This document shows, piece after piece, positions 1-7,454 of a stretch of DNA of 32,653 nucleotides. Both the position numbers and the translations under genes were made by a program. This DNA comes from Pseudomonadota bacterium (lineage in GTDB: Bacteria; Pseudomonadota; Gammaproteobacteria; Burkholderiales; Burkholderiaceae_C). Within the stretch, counting starts at the first letter, position 1. Every line of letters begins with the position of its first letter. A model generated the notes under the pieces. That model was not told the origin of the DNA. It made no database searches and was given only the letters and a program-made list of their open reading frames with translations. Where the stretch lies: contig CAUJJO010000101.1 in NCBI GenBank assembly GCA_963205125.1, positions 1-32,653 of the forward strand, in the 5' to 3' direction.

Positions 1-198
1 GAGCTGCGCCACTGCCTGGACATCCCCTACCGCGTCTGCATCAACGAGGCGGTCGAGGTCGCCAAGAGCTTCGGCGGCACCGACGGCCACAAGTACGTCA
101 ACGGCGTGCTCGACAAGGCGGCGATCGACCTGCGCCCGGCCGAGGTCGCGGCGGCAAGGCAGGGCGCCGTGCCGCGCACGACGAGGCCGCCGCGCTGA
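1..198 (+). CDS. nusB: Transcription antitermination factor NusB, C-terminal part
   Basis: The first 65 codons are open from base 1 and end at TGA 196-198. NusB binds boxA RNA with S10 (NusE) in rRNA antitermination complexes. The visible part holds the conserved end of the family: [19 protein letters not shown] followed by [13 protein letters not shown], which forms the last helices of the all-helical fold. The tail after that ([12 protein letters not shown] and a short Pro/Arg end) is variable in the family. The start lies outside the window. In Burkholderiales nusB commonly follows ribH, and an aminotransferase gene beyond nusB is a frequent neighbour. Assignment is firm although only the end is seen. 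Confidence 0.93.
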   Translation, partial: ELRHCLDIPYRVCINEAVEVAKSFGGTDGHKYVNGVLDKAAIDLRPAEVAAARQGAVPRTTRPPR

Positions 199-238
199 AG
201 CCGGGTCGTATCGGCGCCGCCGCTGCATCAGTGTCTTC

Positions 239-317
239 CGTAGGAGCGCCGGCAGGCGCGATGGGGCGCCGCGCATGGTCATGCCAAGGCCCCATCGCGG
301 CTGCCGCCGCTCCTACG
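239..317. repeat. REP/BIME-like inverted pair of palindromic units
   Basis: Two 29-bp arms (239-267 and 289-317) are inverted copies with only two mismatches, separated by 21 bp. Each arm starts with a GTAGGAGCG head followed by its own small hairpin: GCGCC-ggca-GGCGC in the left arm and, read inward, GCGGC-ggca-GCCGC in the right arm. The two differences between the arms are compensatory, so each inner stem remains perfect. A GTAG head next to a short palindrome, in an intergenic inverted pair, is the layout of REP elements mobilised by RAYT (TnpA-REP) transposases. It lies between nusB and the convergent aminotransferase and may also act as a transcription or mRNA-end barrier. No RAYT gene is present in this window. 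Confidence 0.8.
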
Positions 318-346
318 ACGTGGGAGAGGGCCGGGGTGCGCGTGCA

Positions 347-363
347 GGGGCGCCGCCGGCCCC
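347..363 (-). terminator. Possible weak terminator hairpin for the aminotransferase gene
   Basis: GGGGC (347-351) pairs with GCCCC (359-363) around a GC-rich 7-base loop, just past the minus-strand stop codon at 369-371. There is no T-run, so this is a weak call. The larger REP pair just beyond it may serve the same purpose. Confidence 0.3.
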
Positions 364-368
364 CGGCT

Positions 369-1568
369 TCAGGGCCTGGCCGCGACGGCGGGCAGCCACG
401 CGCGCAGCCGCGCGACGGCTTCCTGCAGATGATCCATCGCCGTCGCGTAGGACACGCGCAGGTAGCGCTTGCGCTCGTGCTCGCCGAAGTCCAGGCCCGG
501 CACCATCGCGACACCGGCTTCCTCCAGCATGGCCTCGGCGAAGGCCGCGCTGTCGGCGCTGAACGGGCTGCAGTCGACGTAGACGTAGAAGGCGCCGTCG
601 GGCTCGACGGGAATCACGAAGCCCAGCTCGCGCAGGGCCGGCACGAGGTAGTCGCGCCGCGCGCGGAACTCCTCGCGGCGCTGGCGGTAGAGCGCCATCG
701 CCGCCGGCTCGAAGCAGGCCAGCGCCGCGTGCTGGGCCAGCGCCGAGGGGCAGATGAAGAGGTTCTGCGCCAGCTTCTCGAAGGTGTCGACGAGCGTCGG
801 CGGCACCACCAGCCAGCCCAGGCGCCAGCCGGTCATGTGGAAGAACTTGGAGAAGCTGCCGGCCACCAGCACGTCCTCGCCGAGCGAGACCGCGCTGCGC
901 GGGCGCTCGCCGTAGCTGAGGTCGAGGTAGATCTCGTCGACGAGGGTGAAGCCGCCGCGCGCCCGCGAAACGTCGACCAGGCGCGCCAGTTCGTCGAAGG
1001 CGATCGAGGTGCCGGTCGGGTTGCTCGGCGTGGCCAGCAGCACGCCGCGCACCGCCTCGCCCCAGTGCGCGGCCACCGTGGCGGCGTCGAGCTGGAAGCG
1101 CTGCGCCGGGCCGACCGGAATCGTCACCGGCACGCCGTCGAAGGCGCTGACGAAATGCCGGTTGCAGGGGTAGCAGGGGTCGGCCATCAGCACCTGCGCG
1201 CCGGGCTCGACGAGCGCGCAGCAGGCCAGCAGCAGCGCGGCCGACGCGCCCGCGGTGACGACGATGCGCCCGGGATCGAGTTCGACGCCATGCGCCGCTT
1301 GGGCGTGGCGCGCGATCGCCTCGCGCAGCGCCTGCACGCCAAGCGCCGCGGTGTAGCCGGTGGCGCCGGCGTCGACCGCGGCCTTGAGCGCGGCGACGAC
1401 TGGCGGCGCGGCGGTGAAGTCGGGCTCGCCGATGCTCAGATGGATGATCGAGCGGCCCGCGGCCTCCAGCGTGCGGGCGCGCTTGACCAGCTCCATCACG
1501 TGAAAGGGTTCGATGCGCGCGGTGCGCGGGGCCAGGCGGGTCATGGCGGGACGGGGCGAAGAGCTCAT
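369..1568 (-). CDS. Pyridoxal phosphate-dependent aminotransferase, class I/II
   Basis: Protein of 399 residues, the usual length for fold-type I aminotransferases. Visible motifs: SIGEPDF near residue 45, PSNPTG (181-186, Asn contacting the cofactor), DEIY (211-214), the Schiff-base lysine K241 in SFSKFFHMTGWRLGW, and the C-terminal RVSYA carrying the substrate-carboxylate arginine. It should transfer an amino group between an amino acid and a 2-oxo acid in the cytoplasm; the particular substrate cannot be read from sequence. The ATG at 1568 is chosen because AAGGA lies 9 bases upstream; an internal ATG at 1544 is possible. It is divergent from the kinase gene and convergent with nusB. The 114-bp divergent gap contains the inverted repeat AACGT-N6-ACGTT (1649-1664) and the widely separated arms CCTGATT/AATCAGG. 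Confidence 0.9.
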   Translation of the reverse strand: MSSSPRPAMTRLAPRTARIEPFHVMELVKRARTLEAAGRSIIHLSIGEPDFTAAPPVVAALKAAVDAGATGYTAALGVQALREAIARHAQAAHGVELDPGRIVVTAGASAALLLACCALVEPGAQVLMADPCYPCNRHFVSAFDGVPVTIPVGPAQRFQLDAATVAAHWGEAVRGVLLATPSNPTGTSIAFDELARLVDVSRARGGFTLVDEIYLDLSYGERPRSAVSLGEDVLVAGSFSKFFHMTGWRLGWLVVPPTLVDTFEKLAQNLFICPSALAQHAALACFEPAAMALYRQRREEFRARRDYLVPALRELGFVIPVEPDGAFYVYVDCSPFSADSAAFAEAMLEEAGVAMVPGLDFGEHERKRYLRVSYATAMDHLQEAVARLRAWLPAVAARP

Positions 1569-1682
1569 ACCTGATTGTCCTTGGCGCGGCCCCGAGCGGC
1601 ACGACGCGGGCTTTGCCGACGTGCGAAGTCCACGCGCGCCGACGCCCAAACGTGACAAGACGTTAATCAGGCGCCCGAGGGC

Positions 1683-3557
1683 ATGCTTTTCGTGCCACCG
1701 CCGAGGGCGCCTGCCCGTAAGCTGCCCGCCGTGAACCTCATGCCCTTCGTGCGCCGGACGCCGGAAGGCCCGCCCAGCACCCAGTTCGCGGCCACCATCG
1801 TGGCCCTGCCGCCCGCGGACGCCAGCGCGCCCGAGGGCGAGGCGTTCGCGCCCGACAGCCTGGTGACGGACGAGCCCGGTGGCGCCTCGATGCCCGACGT
1901 CGTCACCGACGTCGGCGACCTGCCGCACGAGGCGCCGGAGCTTGCCGACACGCCCACGCTCTCCAGCATCGGCCGCTACGCGCTCAAGCGCCAGCTCGGC
2001 GTGGGGGGCCTTGGCACCGTGTTCGAGGCCTGGGACCCGCTGCTGTCGCGCACGGTGGCGATCAAGATGCTCAACCTGAGCAGCGCGACGGACGCCGCCC
2101 AGGGCCATCCGCTGGACGGCCTGCTGCTGAACGAGGCGCGCGCCGCCGCGGGCCTGAGCCACCGCTGCATCGTCACCATCCACGACGCGGGGCTGTCGCC
2201 GCACGGCGTCTACATCGCGATGGAGCGCCTGCACGGGCGCGACCTGCAGCGCGCGCTGGCCGACGGCTGGCGGCCCACGGTCGAGCAAAGCCTGCTGCTC
2301 GTGCGCCGCGTCGCCGACGCGCTGGCCTACGCGCACGCACGCGGCGTCGTGCACTGCGACATCAAGCCGGCCAACATCTTCCTGCAGCGCAAGGATCGGC
2401 CCAAGGTGCTGGACTTCGGCATCGCGCGGCTGATGCACGGCGCGGGCGTGCCGCTGCCCGAAGGCACAGTGGCCGGCTCGCCGCGCTACCGCGCGCCCGA
2501 GCAGCTCGTCGACGCGCCGATCGACGCGCGCACCGATCTGTTCTCGCTGGGCGTCGTCATGTACGAGCTGCTCACCGGCACGCGCGCCTTCGGCGGCAGT
2601 TCGCTGGGCGAGATCGACCGCGCCGTGCTGCAGCACACGCCGACGCCGGTGCACGAACTGTGCCCCGAGGTGCCGCTCGAGGTTTCGGCGATCGTCGCGC
2701 GGCTGATGGAGCGCGACCCGGCGCGCCGCCATTCGAGCGCGACCGAACTCTCGGCCGAGCTGCGACGCTGGCTCGCCGCGAACAGCGCGCAGGGCGAGGC
2801 CGGCGTGACCGGCGTGACCGGCGTGATGGCGGCGCTGCCGCCCCAGCCGGCGCCGGTGGCCGCGCCGTCGCGCCGCGCAGGCGCCGCGCGCGGGCTGCTG
2901 GCAGCGGCCGTGCTGGCAGGCGTCGCTGCGCTGGCGCTGGGCCTGCTCCAGCCCTGGGCGCAGGCGCCGACGGGCCCGGCCGCGGCTGCGCCGCAGGACA
3001 CGTCGCCGCGCGCGCCCGCAGGCCTCGATGCGGCAGCCACGGCCACGGCGGCAAACGCTGGCGCCGTCACCGCGACGGACGTGGGGGCAGGGTCTGCGCC
3101 GGGCGCCGAAGACACCGGCCCGGCCGGCCCGGCGGGCAACGCGGCCGCAGGCGCCGATGCCGCCACCGCCAAGGCCGGGGCGACGGCCCCGGGGCGCACC
3201 GCAACCTCAGCGCCGGCGACGCTCGCGGCCGCGCCGACCGGCGCCACGCGCCGCAGCAGCAGCGCGCGGACCCGCACCAACGGCGCCGAGGACAGCGCTC
3301 ACGAAAGCCGCCGTGCCGACGCCACCGCCGCCGCGGCCGCGCCGACCACCGGCGCACTGCTGCTGGCCGTCAGCCCCTGGGGCGAGGTCGAAGTCGACGG
3401 CCGCCCCAGCGGAACGACACCGCCGCTCACCCGCCTGACGCTGCCCGCAGGCACCCACTCGGTGACGCTGCGCAACGCCGACTTCCCGCCGTACACGGTG
3501 CAGATCCAGATCAGCGCCGACAAAGCCGTGACGCTGCGCCATCGCTTCGGATCATGA
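1683..3557 (+). CDS. Membrane Ser/Thr protein kinase with C-terminal PEGA domain
   Basis: Protein of 624 residues. The kinase domain spans about 99-365: glycine loop GVGGLGTV, VAIK lysine K128, catalytic loop HCDIKPANIF (H224-C225-D226), DFG at 244-246, and RAPEQL. The catalytic loop has Cys where most kinases have Arg (HRD), a non-RD type that often does not depend on activation-loop phosphorylation. A single membrane helix lies near 404-424, so the kinase is cytoplasmic. After it come about 130 Ala/Thr/Gly-rich residues and a PEGA domain (about 559-624, with VSPWGEVEVDGRPSG and LPAGTHSVTLRN), probably periplasmic and binding envelope or peptide ligands. The start is uncertain: ATG 1683, GTG 1731 and ATG 1740 all leave the kinase domain intact. 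Its stop overlaps the next start in ATGA, so the two are translationally coupled. The substrate is unknown. Confidence 0.88.
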   Translation: MLFVPPPRAPARKLPAVNLMPFVRRTPEGPPSTQFAATIVALPPADASAPEGEAFAPDSLVTDEPGGASMPDVVTDVGDLPHEAPELADTPTLSSIGRYALKRQLGVGGLGTVFEAWDPLLSRTVAIKMLNLSSATDAAQGHPLDGLLLNEARAAAGLSHRCIVTIHDAGLSPHGVYIAMERLHGRDLQRALADGWRPTVEQSLLLVRRVADALAYAHARGVVHCDIKPANIFLQRKDRPKVLDFGIARLMHGAGVPLPEGTVAGSPRYRAPEQLVDAPIDARTDLFSLGVVMYELLTGTRAFGGSSLGEIDRAVLQHTPTPVHELCPEVPLEVSAIVARLMERDPARRHSSATELSAELRRWLAANSAQGEAGVTGVTGVMAALPPQPAPVAAPSRRAGAARGLLAAAVLAGVAALALGLLQPWAQAPTGPAAAAPQDTSPRAPAGLDAAATATAANAGAVTATDVGAGSAPGAEDTGPAGPAGNAAAGADAATAKAGATAPGRTATSAPATLAAAPTGATRRSSSARTRTNGAEDSAHESRRADATAAAAAPTTGALLLAVSPWGEVEVDGRPSGTTPPLTRLTLPAGTHSVTLRNADFPPYTVQIQISADKAVTLRHRFGS

Positions 3558-3994
3558 GCAGCCGCTCGGTCCGGGCCAGGCCAGGCGCCGACGCCGCCTC
3601 CGTGCGCCGGCCCGTGCTCGCGCTTGCCGCGGCACTCGTGCTCGTGCTGAGCCTTGCCGGCTGCGCCGCCCCGACGCCGCCGCGCGGGCTCACCGAACTG
3701 CTCGCGCAGCCGGGCGAGCGCGCGCTGCTGGACGGCATGCGCGCCTACGACGACGGCCAGTACGCCGCCGCCGAGACCGCGCTGCGCCAGGCGCTGGCCA
3801 AGGGCCTGGCCAGCCCGCACGATCGCGCCAGCGCGCACAAGCTGCTGGCCTTCATCCAGTGCACGAGCGAGCGCATCGCCGCCTGCGAGGACGAGTTCCG
3901 CGCCGCGCGCGCGGCCGACCCGGGCTTCACCCTCGGCCGCGCCGAGGCCGGCCACCCGCTCTGGGGCCCGGTCTACCGCCGCGTGCTGCCCTGA
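3554..3994 (+). CDS. Small TPR-like lipoprotein, TssQ-like
   Basis: Protein of 146 residues starting at an ATG that overlaps the kinase stop by 4 bases. The N-terminus is Arg-rich, followed by a hydrophobic stretch and the lipobox LAGC (Cys near 36), so it is exported and lipidated. The rest is helical with a TPR-like pair (AYDDGQYAAAETALRQAL, then ACEDEFRAARAADPGF). The end, GHPLWGPVYRRVLP, resembles the ending I recall for the TssQ family of lipoproteins associated with some betaproteobacterial type VI secretion clusters. That family match is from memory and is the weaker part of the call; lipoprotein and TPR-like are directly visible. No other T6SS gene is in the window. Coupling to the PEGA kinase suggests that the two work together at the inner-membrane/periplasm boundary. 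Confidence 0.72.
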   Translation: MSSRSVRARPGADAASVRRPVLALAAALVLVLSLAGCAAPTPPRGLTELLAQPGERALLDGMRAYDDGQYAAAETALRQALAKGLASPHDRASAHKLLAFIQCTSERIAACEDEFRAARAADPGFTLGRAEAGHPLWGPVYRRVLP

Positions 3995-4011
3995 CGCGGT
4001 GATGGACGGGT

Positions 4012-4034
4012 CCGCGAAGGCGACGCCTTCGCGG
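4012..4034 (+). terminator. Hairpin after the kinase-lipoprotein operon
   Basis: A perfect 10-bp stem, CCGCGAAGGC / GCCTTCGCGG, with a 3-base loop begins 18 bases after the lipoprotein stop. No T-run follows, as is common in such high-GC genomes. It separates the kinase operon from ybgC-tolQRA. Confidence 0.55.
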
Positions 4035-4098
4035 GTCGACGTACGACGCGTTGCCGGTGCGCCCACGCCCTGCCCCGGGGCTGCGTGCGCCCTGCGGC

Positions 4099-4104
4099 GA
4101 TAAT
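4099..4104 (+). promoter_or_regulatory. Candidate -10 element for ybgC-tolQRA
   Basis: GATAAT matches the sigma-70 -10 consensus at 5 of 6 positions in an otherwise GC-rich gap. It lies 12 bases before the ybgC ATG, which would give a nearly leaderless transcript. No convincing -35 element is seen 16-18 bp upstream. Confidence 0.35.
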
Positions 4105-4115
4105 CCGCGGCGACG

Positions 4116-4574
4116 ATGACCGCCTCCGACGTCCTGTCCGGCCGCCCCGTCGCCCACCGGCACCGCGTGCGCGTGTACTGGGAGGACACCGATGCGGGCG
4201 GCGTGGTGTACTACGCCAACTACCTGAAGTTCTTCGAGCGCGCGCGCACCGAGTGGCTGCGCGAGCGCGGCATCGGCCAGCAGGCGCTGAAGGACGAGGC
4301 GGGGACGATGTTCGTCGTCGCCGAGGCGCAGATCGCCTACCGTCAACCGGCGAGGCTGGACGACGTTCTGGATCTGGAGCTTGCCGTGCTCGCGTGCGGC
4401 CGCGCCTCGCTCGAGCTTCTGCAGCAGGCCCGGCGCGACGGCGCGCTGCTGGCGAGCGCGCGCATCCGCATCGGCTGCGTCGACGCGCGCACCCTGCGCC
4501 CCTGCCGCATTCCCGACGCGGTGCTCGGGTGCCTGGGCAGAACACCCGACCTTGACCCGATGACGATCGACTGA
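4116..4574 (+). CDS. ybgC: Tol-Pal-associated acyl-CoA thioesterase, YbgC type
   Basis: Protein of 152 residues with a hot-dog fold. The signature VYWEDTDAGGVVYYANYLKF (residues about 19-38) contains the catalytic Asp of the 4-hydroxybenzoyl-CoA thioesterase class, and FFERARTEWL follows on the long helix. YbgC hydrolyses acyl-CoA or acyl-ACP thioesters in the cytoplasm and has been linked to phospholipid metabolism. It is nearly always the first gene of the tol-pal cluster, as here, with tolQ starting 7 bases after its stop. It is the first gene after the hairpin at 4012-4034. The assignment is secure from motif and context. Confidence 0.93.
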   Translation: MTASDVLSGRPVAHRHRVRVYWEDTDAGGVVYYANYLKFFERARTEWLRERGIGQQALKDEAGTMFVVAEAQIAYRQPARLDDVLDLELAVLACGRASLELLQQARRDGALLASARIRIGCVDARTLRPCRIPDAVLGCLGRTPDLDPMTID

Positions 4575-4581
4575 AGACCCG

Positions 4582-5295
4582 ATGACGCAGGACCTCTCCA
4601 TCACCGCGCTGGTGCTCAACGCCAGCTTCGTCGTGCAGCTCGTCATGGCCGGCCTGCTGCTGGCCTCGCTGGCGAGCTGGACGGTGATCTTCGGCAAGCT
4701 CTTCGGCCTGCGCCGCGTGCGCGGGCGCAACGACGACTTCGAGCGCGACTTCTGGTCCGGCCGCAGCCTCGCCGAGATGAACCAGGCGATCGCCGGCAAG
4801 GCCGAGACGGCGCCGATCGAGCGCATCTTCGCCAGCGGCATGCGCGAATTCCTCAAGCTGCGCGAGCGCCGGCTGGACGCCGCCACGCAGCTCGACGGCG
4901 CGCACCGCGCGATGCGCGTGAGCCTGCAGCGCGAGCTCGACGTGATCGAGAGCAACATGAGCTTCCTCGCCTCGGTCGGCTCGGTCTCGCCCTACGTCGG
5001 CCTCTTCGGCACCGTGTGGGGGATCATGCATGCCTTCGTCGGGCTCTCGAACATGCAGCAGGTGACGCTGGCCACCGTCGCCCCCGGCATCGCCGTGGCG
5101 CTGGTGGCCACCGCCATCGGCCTGTTCGCGGCGATCCCGGCGGTGGTCGCCTACAACCGCTTCGCGCGCGACATCGACCGCATCGCGATCCAGCTCGAGA
5201 CCTTCATCGAGGAGTTCTCGAACATCCTGCAGCGCAACGCCGCGGGCGGCAGCGTGGCGCCAGGGGCCGCGGCGACCCTGGCGCCGGGGCGCTGA
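4582..5295 (+). CDS. tolQ: Tol-Pal system proton channel subunit TolQ
   Basis: Protein of 237 residues, close to the family's usual 225-235, of the MotA/TolQ/ExbB family. Three membrane segments are visible: about 10-32, then the conserved pair about 132-160 (FLASVGSVSPYVGLFGTVWG) and 165-190 (APGIAVALVATAIGLFAAIP). With TolR it forms the inner-membrane motor that uses the proton gradient to energise TolA during outer-membrane constriction at division. It sits between ybgC and tolR with gaps of 7 and 1 bases, so the genes form one operon. The membrane-facing Thr and Pro positions of the family are present. Confidence 0.95.
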   Translation: MTQDLSITALVLNASFVVQLVMAGLLLASLASWTVIFGKLFGLRRVRGRNDDFERDFWSGRSLAEMNQAIAGKAETAPIERIFASGMREFLKLRERRLDAATQLDGAHRAMRVSLQRELDVIESNMSFLASVGSVSPYVGLFGTVWGIMHAFVGLSNMQQVTLATVAPGIAVALVATAIGLFAAIPAVVAYNRFARDIDRIAIQLETFIEEFSNILQRNAAGGSVAPGAAATLAPGR

Positions 5296-5296
5296 G

Positions 5297-5728
5297 ATGC
5301 CGGCCCTGGCCTCGCGCGGCGGCAGCGGGCGGCGGCGGCGCGCGAGGAACGAGATCAACATGGTGCCGTTCATCGACGTCATGCTCGAGCTGCTGATCAT
5401 CTTCATGGTCACCGCGCCGCTGATCACCACCGGCGTCGTCGACGTCCCCACCGTGGGCCGCAGCAGCCAGCGCCCGCCGCACGTCATCGAGGTCCTCGTC
5501 GGCGTCGACGAGAAGCTGCGCCTGCGCCTGGACGGCGGCGACCCCGAGGCGGTGACGCTGCCGCGCCTGGCCGCGCGCGTGCAGGCGCTGCAGGGCGGCG
5601 GGGCCGAGGTGCCGGTGATCATCAGCGGCGACCGCCGCGTGCGCTACGAGGCGGTGATGAAGGTCATGGCCACGCTGCAGAAGGAACGCATCGCGCGCGT
5701 GGGCCTGATGGTCAAGCAGGGCGAGTAG
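5297..5728 (+). CDS. tolR: Tol-Pal system protein TolR
   Basis: Protein of 143 residues of the ExbD/TolR family. A short basic N-terminus (GRRRRARNEI) precedes the single membrane helix NMVPFIDVMLELLIIFMVTA, with the proton-carrying aspartate at D27. A periplasmic domain of about 100 residues follows and ends in VMKVMATLQKERIARVGLM, the usual C-terminal helix and strand. It partners TolQ in the proton motor that drives TolA. The start ATG is one base after the tolQ stop, indicating coupled translation. Confidence 0.95.
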   Translation: MPALASRGGSGRRRRARNEINMVPFIDVMLELLIIFMVTAPLITTGVVDVPTVGRSSQRPPHVIEVLVGVDEKLRLRLDGGDPEAVTLPRLAARVQALQGGGAEVPVIISGDRRVRYEAVMKVMATLQKERIARVGLMVKQGE

Positions 5729-5776
5729 CGCGCTCGCGCGACGACCTCCCGCCGACAAGCCGCATCCAAGCCGCCG

Positions 5777-6730
5777 ATGAGCCAGGCCAGCCTCGCCCGC
5801 GACCAACTGCTGCCCAAGCCCCCGGGCGGCCTCGTGCGTGGCGCGGCGCTGGCGCTGCTGGCGCACGCGGCAATGCTGGCCGCGCTGACGCTGGCGGTGC
5901 AGTGGCGCAGCCACGAACCGGTGCAGGTCAGCGCCGAGCTGTGGTCGGCGCTGCCGCAGGCCGCCGCACCGCCGGCCGTCGAGCCGCCGCCCCCACCCCT
6001 GCCAGCGCCGCGCCCCGAACCACGCCCGGAACCCCCGACCGCACCACCGCCGCCGCGACCCGCGGTGCAGGAGCCCGACGCGCAGATCGCCATCGAGCAG
6101 GCGCGCAAGCGCAAGGCCGAGGAGGAGGCACGCCTGCAGCGCGAGGAACGCGAGCAGCGCGCCAAGGCCGAACAGGCGAAGGCCGAGCGCGAGCGCGCGC
6201 AGAGGGAGAAGGTCGAAAAGGCCGAGAAGGCCGAGAAAGCCGAGAAGGCACGGCAGGCCGAGGCCGAGAAGGTGCGCCAGGCGCAGGCCCGCAAGCTCGA
6301 GGAACAGCGTGAGAAGGAGCGCGAGAAGGAGCGCCAGCAGGCCGAGGAGAAGCGCCTGGCCGATGCGCGCAAGCGGCAGCTCGAACGCATGATGGGCCAG
6401 GTCGGCGGCAGCGGCAGCACGCCGGGCGCCACGGCGGCGGTGAGCAGCGGCCCCTCGGCCAGCTACGCCGGGCGGCTGGTCGCCGCGATCAAGCCCAACG
6501 TCGTCTTCACCGACTCGGTGCCGGGCAATCCGGCGGCCGAGGTCGAGGTGCGCGCCGGCCCGAGCGGCAGCATCCTCTCGCGTCGGCTGGTGCGCAGCAG
6601 CGGCCACAAGGAGTGGGACGAAGCCGTGCTGCGCGCCATCGACCGCACCGGCACGCTGCCGCGCGACGTCGACGGCCGCGTGCCGCCGGTGATCCTGCTG
6701 GCCTTCCGGCCCAACGAGCTCGGCAACTGA
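5777..6730 (+). CDS. tolA: Cell envelope integrity protein TolA
   Basis: Protein of 317 residues with the three TolA parts. Domain I is a membrane helix at about 19-43 (contains ALLAHAAMLAALTLAV). Domain II begins after a Pro-rich stretch (residues about 60-95) and is a long Glu/Lys/Arg/Ala coiled coil from about 98 to 212, including a near-perfect short KAEKAEKAEKA repeat. Domain III, about 228-317, is a TonB-like C-terminal domain (ASYAGRLVAAIKPNVVF, then WDEAVLRAIDRTGTLP). TolA links the TolQR motor to TolB/Pal at the outer membrane. The domain II repeats at 6200-6255 are low-complexity and prone to length variation. Unusually, tolB and pal do not follow: the next gene, after 171 bp, is unrelated. 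Confidence 0.93.
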   Translation: MSQASLARDQLLPKPPGGLVRGAALALLAHAAMLAALTLAVQWRSHEPVQVSAELWSALPQAAAPPAVEPPPPPLPAPRPEPRPEPPTAPPPPRPAVQEPDAQIAIEQARKRKAEEEARLQREEREQRAKAEQAKAERERAQREKVEKAEKAEKAEKARQAEAEKVRQAQARKLEEQREKEREKERQQAEEKRLADARKRQLERMMGQVGGSGSTPGATAAVSSGPSASYAGRLVAAIKPNVVFTDSVPGNPAAEVEVRAGPSGSILSRRLVRSSGHKEWDEAVLRAIDRTGTLPRDVDGRVPPVILLAFRPNELGN

Positions 6731-6807
6731 GGCGCCGACCCGGGTGCCGACCCGGCAGCGGGCCATCGCCGCAGATCTGGACCGATCGGCGGTCACAACT
6801 CCGCCCT

Positions 6808-6883
6808 TCAGTTTGCACTGACGCGGCCGATGCTGGCTTCGTCCCGTCTCGACGAGCGCCTGTCGTCGGTCGGTTTGCAAACC
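6808..6883. promoter_or_regulatory. Two TTTGCA-centred dyads upstream of the Cache gene
   Basis: TCAGT-ttgc-ACTGA (6808-6821) and the perfect 12-bp palindrome GGTTTGCAAACC (6872-6883) both contain TTTGCA and lie in the 171-bp gap after tolA. The second sits directly before the AGGAG of the Cache gene. They may be operator sites; no regulator can be named. Confidence 0.3.
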
Positions 6884-6901
6884 CGCAGGAGCTGCTCTCC
6901 C

Positions 6902-7354
6902 ATGTCACTCGTGAAATCCATCGCACTCGCCCTGACCCTCGGCGCGGGCCTCGCCCTCTCCGCCCACGCCAGCAACGTCGAGGACGCCAAGAGCATGGTC
7001 GACGCCGCCCTGGCGCAGGTGAAGGCCAAGGGCGTCGATGCCGCGCTCGGCGAATTCAACGCCGGCGGCACCTGGAACAAGGGCGGCCTCTACATCGTCG
7101 TCGTCGGCTTCGACGGCAAGATGCTCGCGCATTCGGCGAACACGAAGATCGTCGGCAAGAACATGATGGAAGCCAAGGACGCGGGCGGCAAGCTCTTCGT
7201 CAAGGAGAACATCAGCGCCGTCAAGGCCAGCGGCATCTCCAACATCGACATGCGCTGGGCCAACCCGGCCACCAACCAGATCGCCGATGCGGTGATGGTG
7301 AGCAAGCGCATCCCCGGGCAGGACATGTACATCGGCTCGGTGGCCTTCAAGTAA
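6902..7354 (+). CDS. Secreted single-Cache (sCache_2-like) protein, copy 1
   Basis: Protein of 150 residues. It has a signal peptide (residues 1-23, ending SAHA) followed by one PAS-like Cache domain and nothing else, so it is a free periplasmic sensor-type domain. Typical motifs: [36 protein letters not shown] and MRWANPATN. Cache domains usually sit in chemoreceptors and histidine kinases and bind small molecules such as organic acids; free secreted versions exist, with little known about function. An AGGAG ribosome site lies 10 bases before the ATG, with the palindrome GGTTTGCAAACC just ahead of it (6872-6883). It precedes a chemoreceptor gene, and a paralogue of the same length follows that gene (9152-9604). 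Confidence 0.85.
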   Translation: MSLVKSIALALTLGAGLALSAHASNVEDAKSMVDAALAQVKAKGVDAALGEFNAGGTWNKGGLYIVVVGFDGKMLAHSANTKIVGKNMMEAKDAGGKLFVKENISAVKASGISNIDMRWANPATNQIADAVMVSKRIPGQDMYIGSVAFK

Positions 7355-7454
7355 GCCGCCGGGTCGCGGCTGTTCGCGCCCCCGCCTCGCCCGCGCGCCG
7401 CCTCCCGTGCGCGGGCGGGCACCCACCTCGTCGCCCACTGACGGTGATCCGACC

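Noticed and set aside
6200-6260. Short Lys-Ala-Glu repeat in tolA as a mobile or CRISPR-like repeat
   Set aside because: It is the normal coiled-coil domain II of TolA, coded by similar GCCGAGAAGG units in frame.
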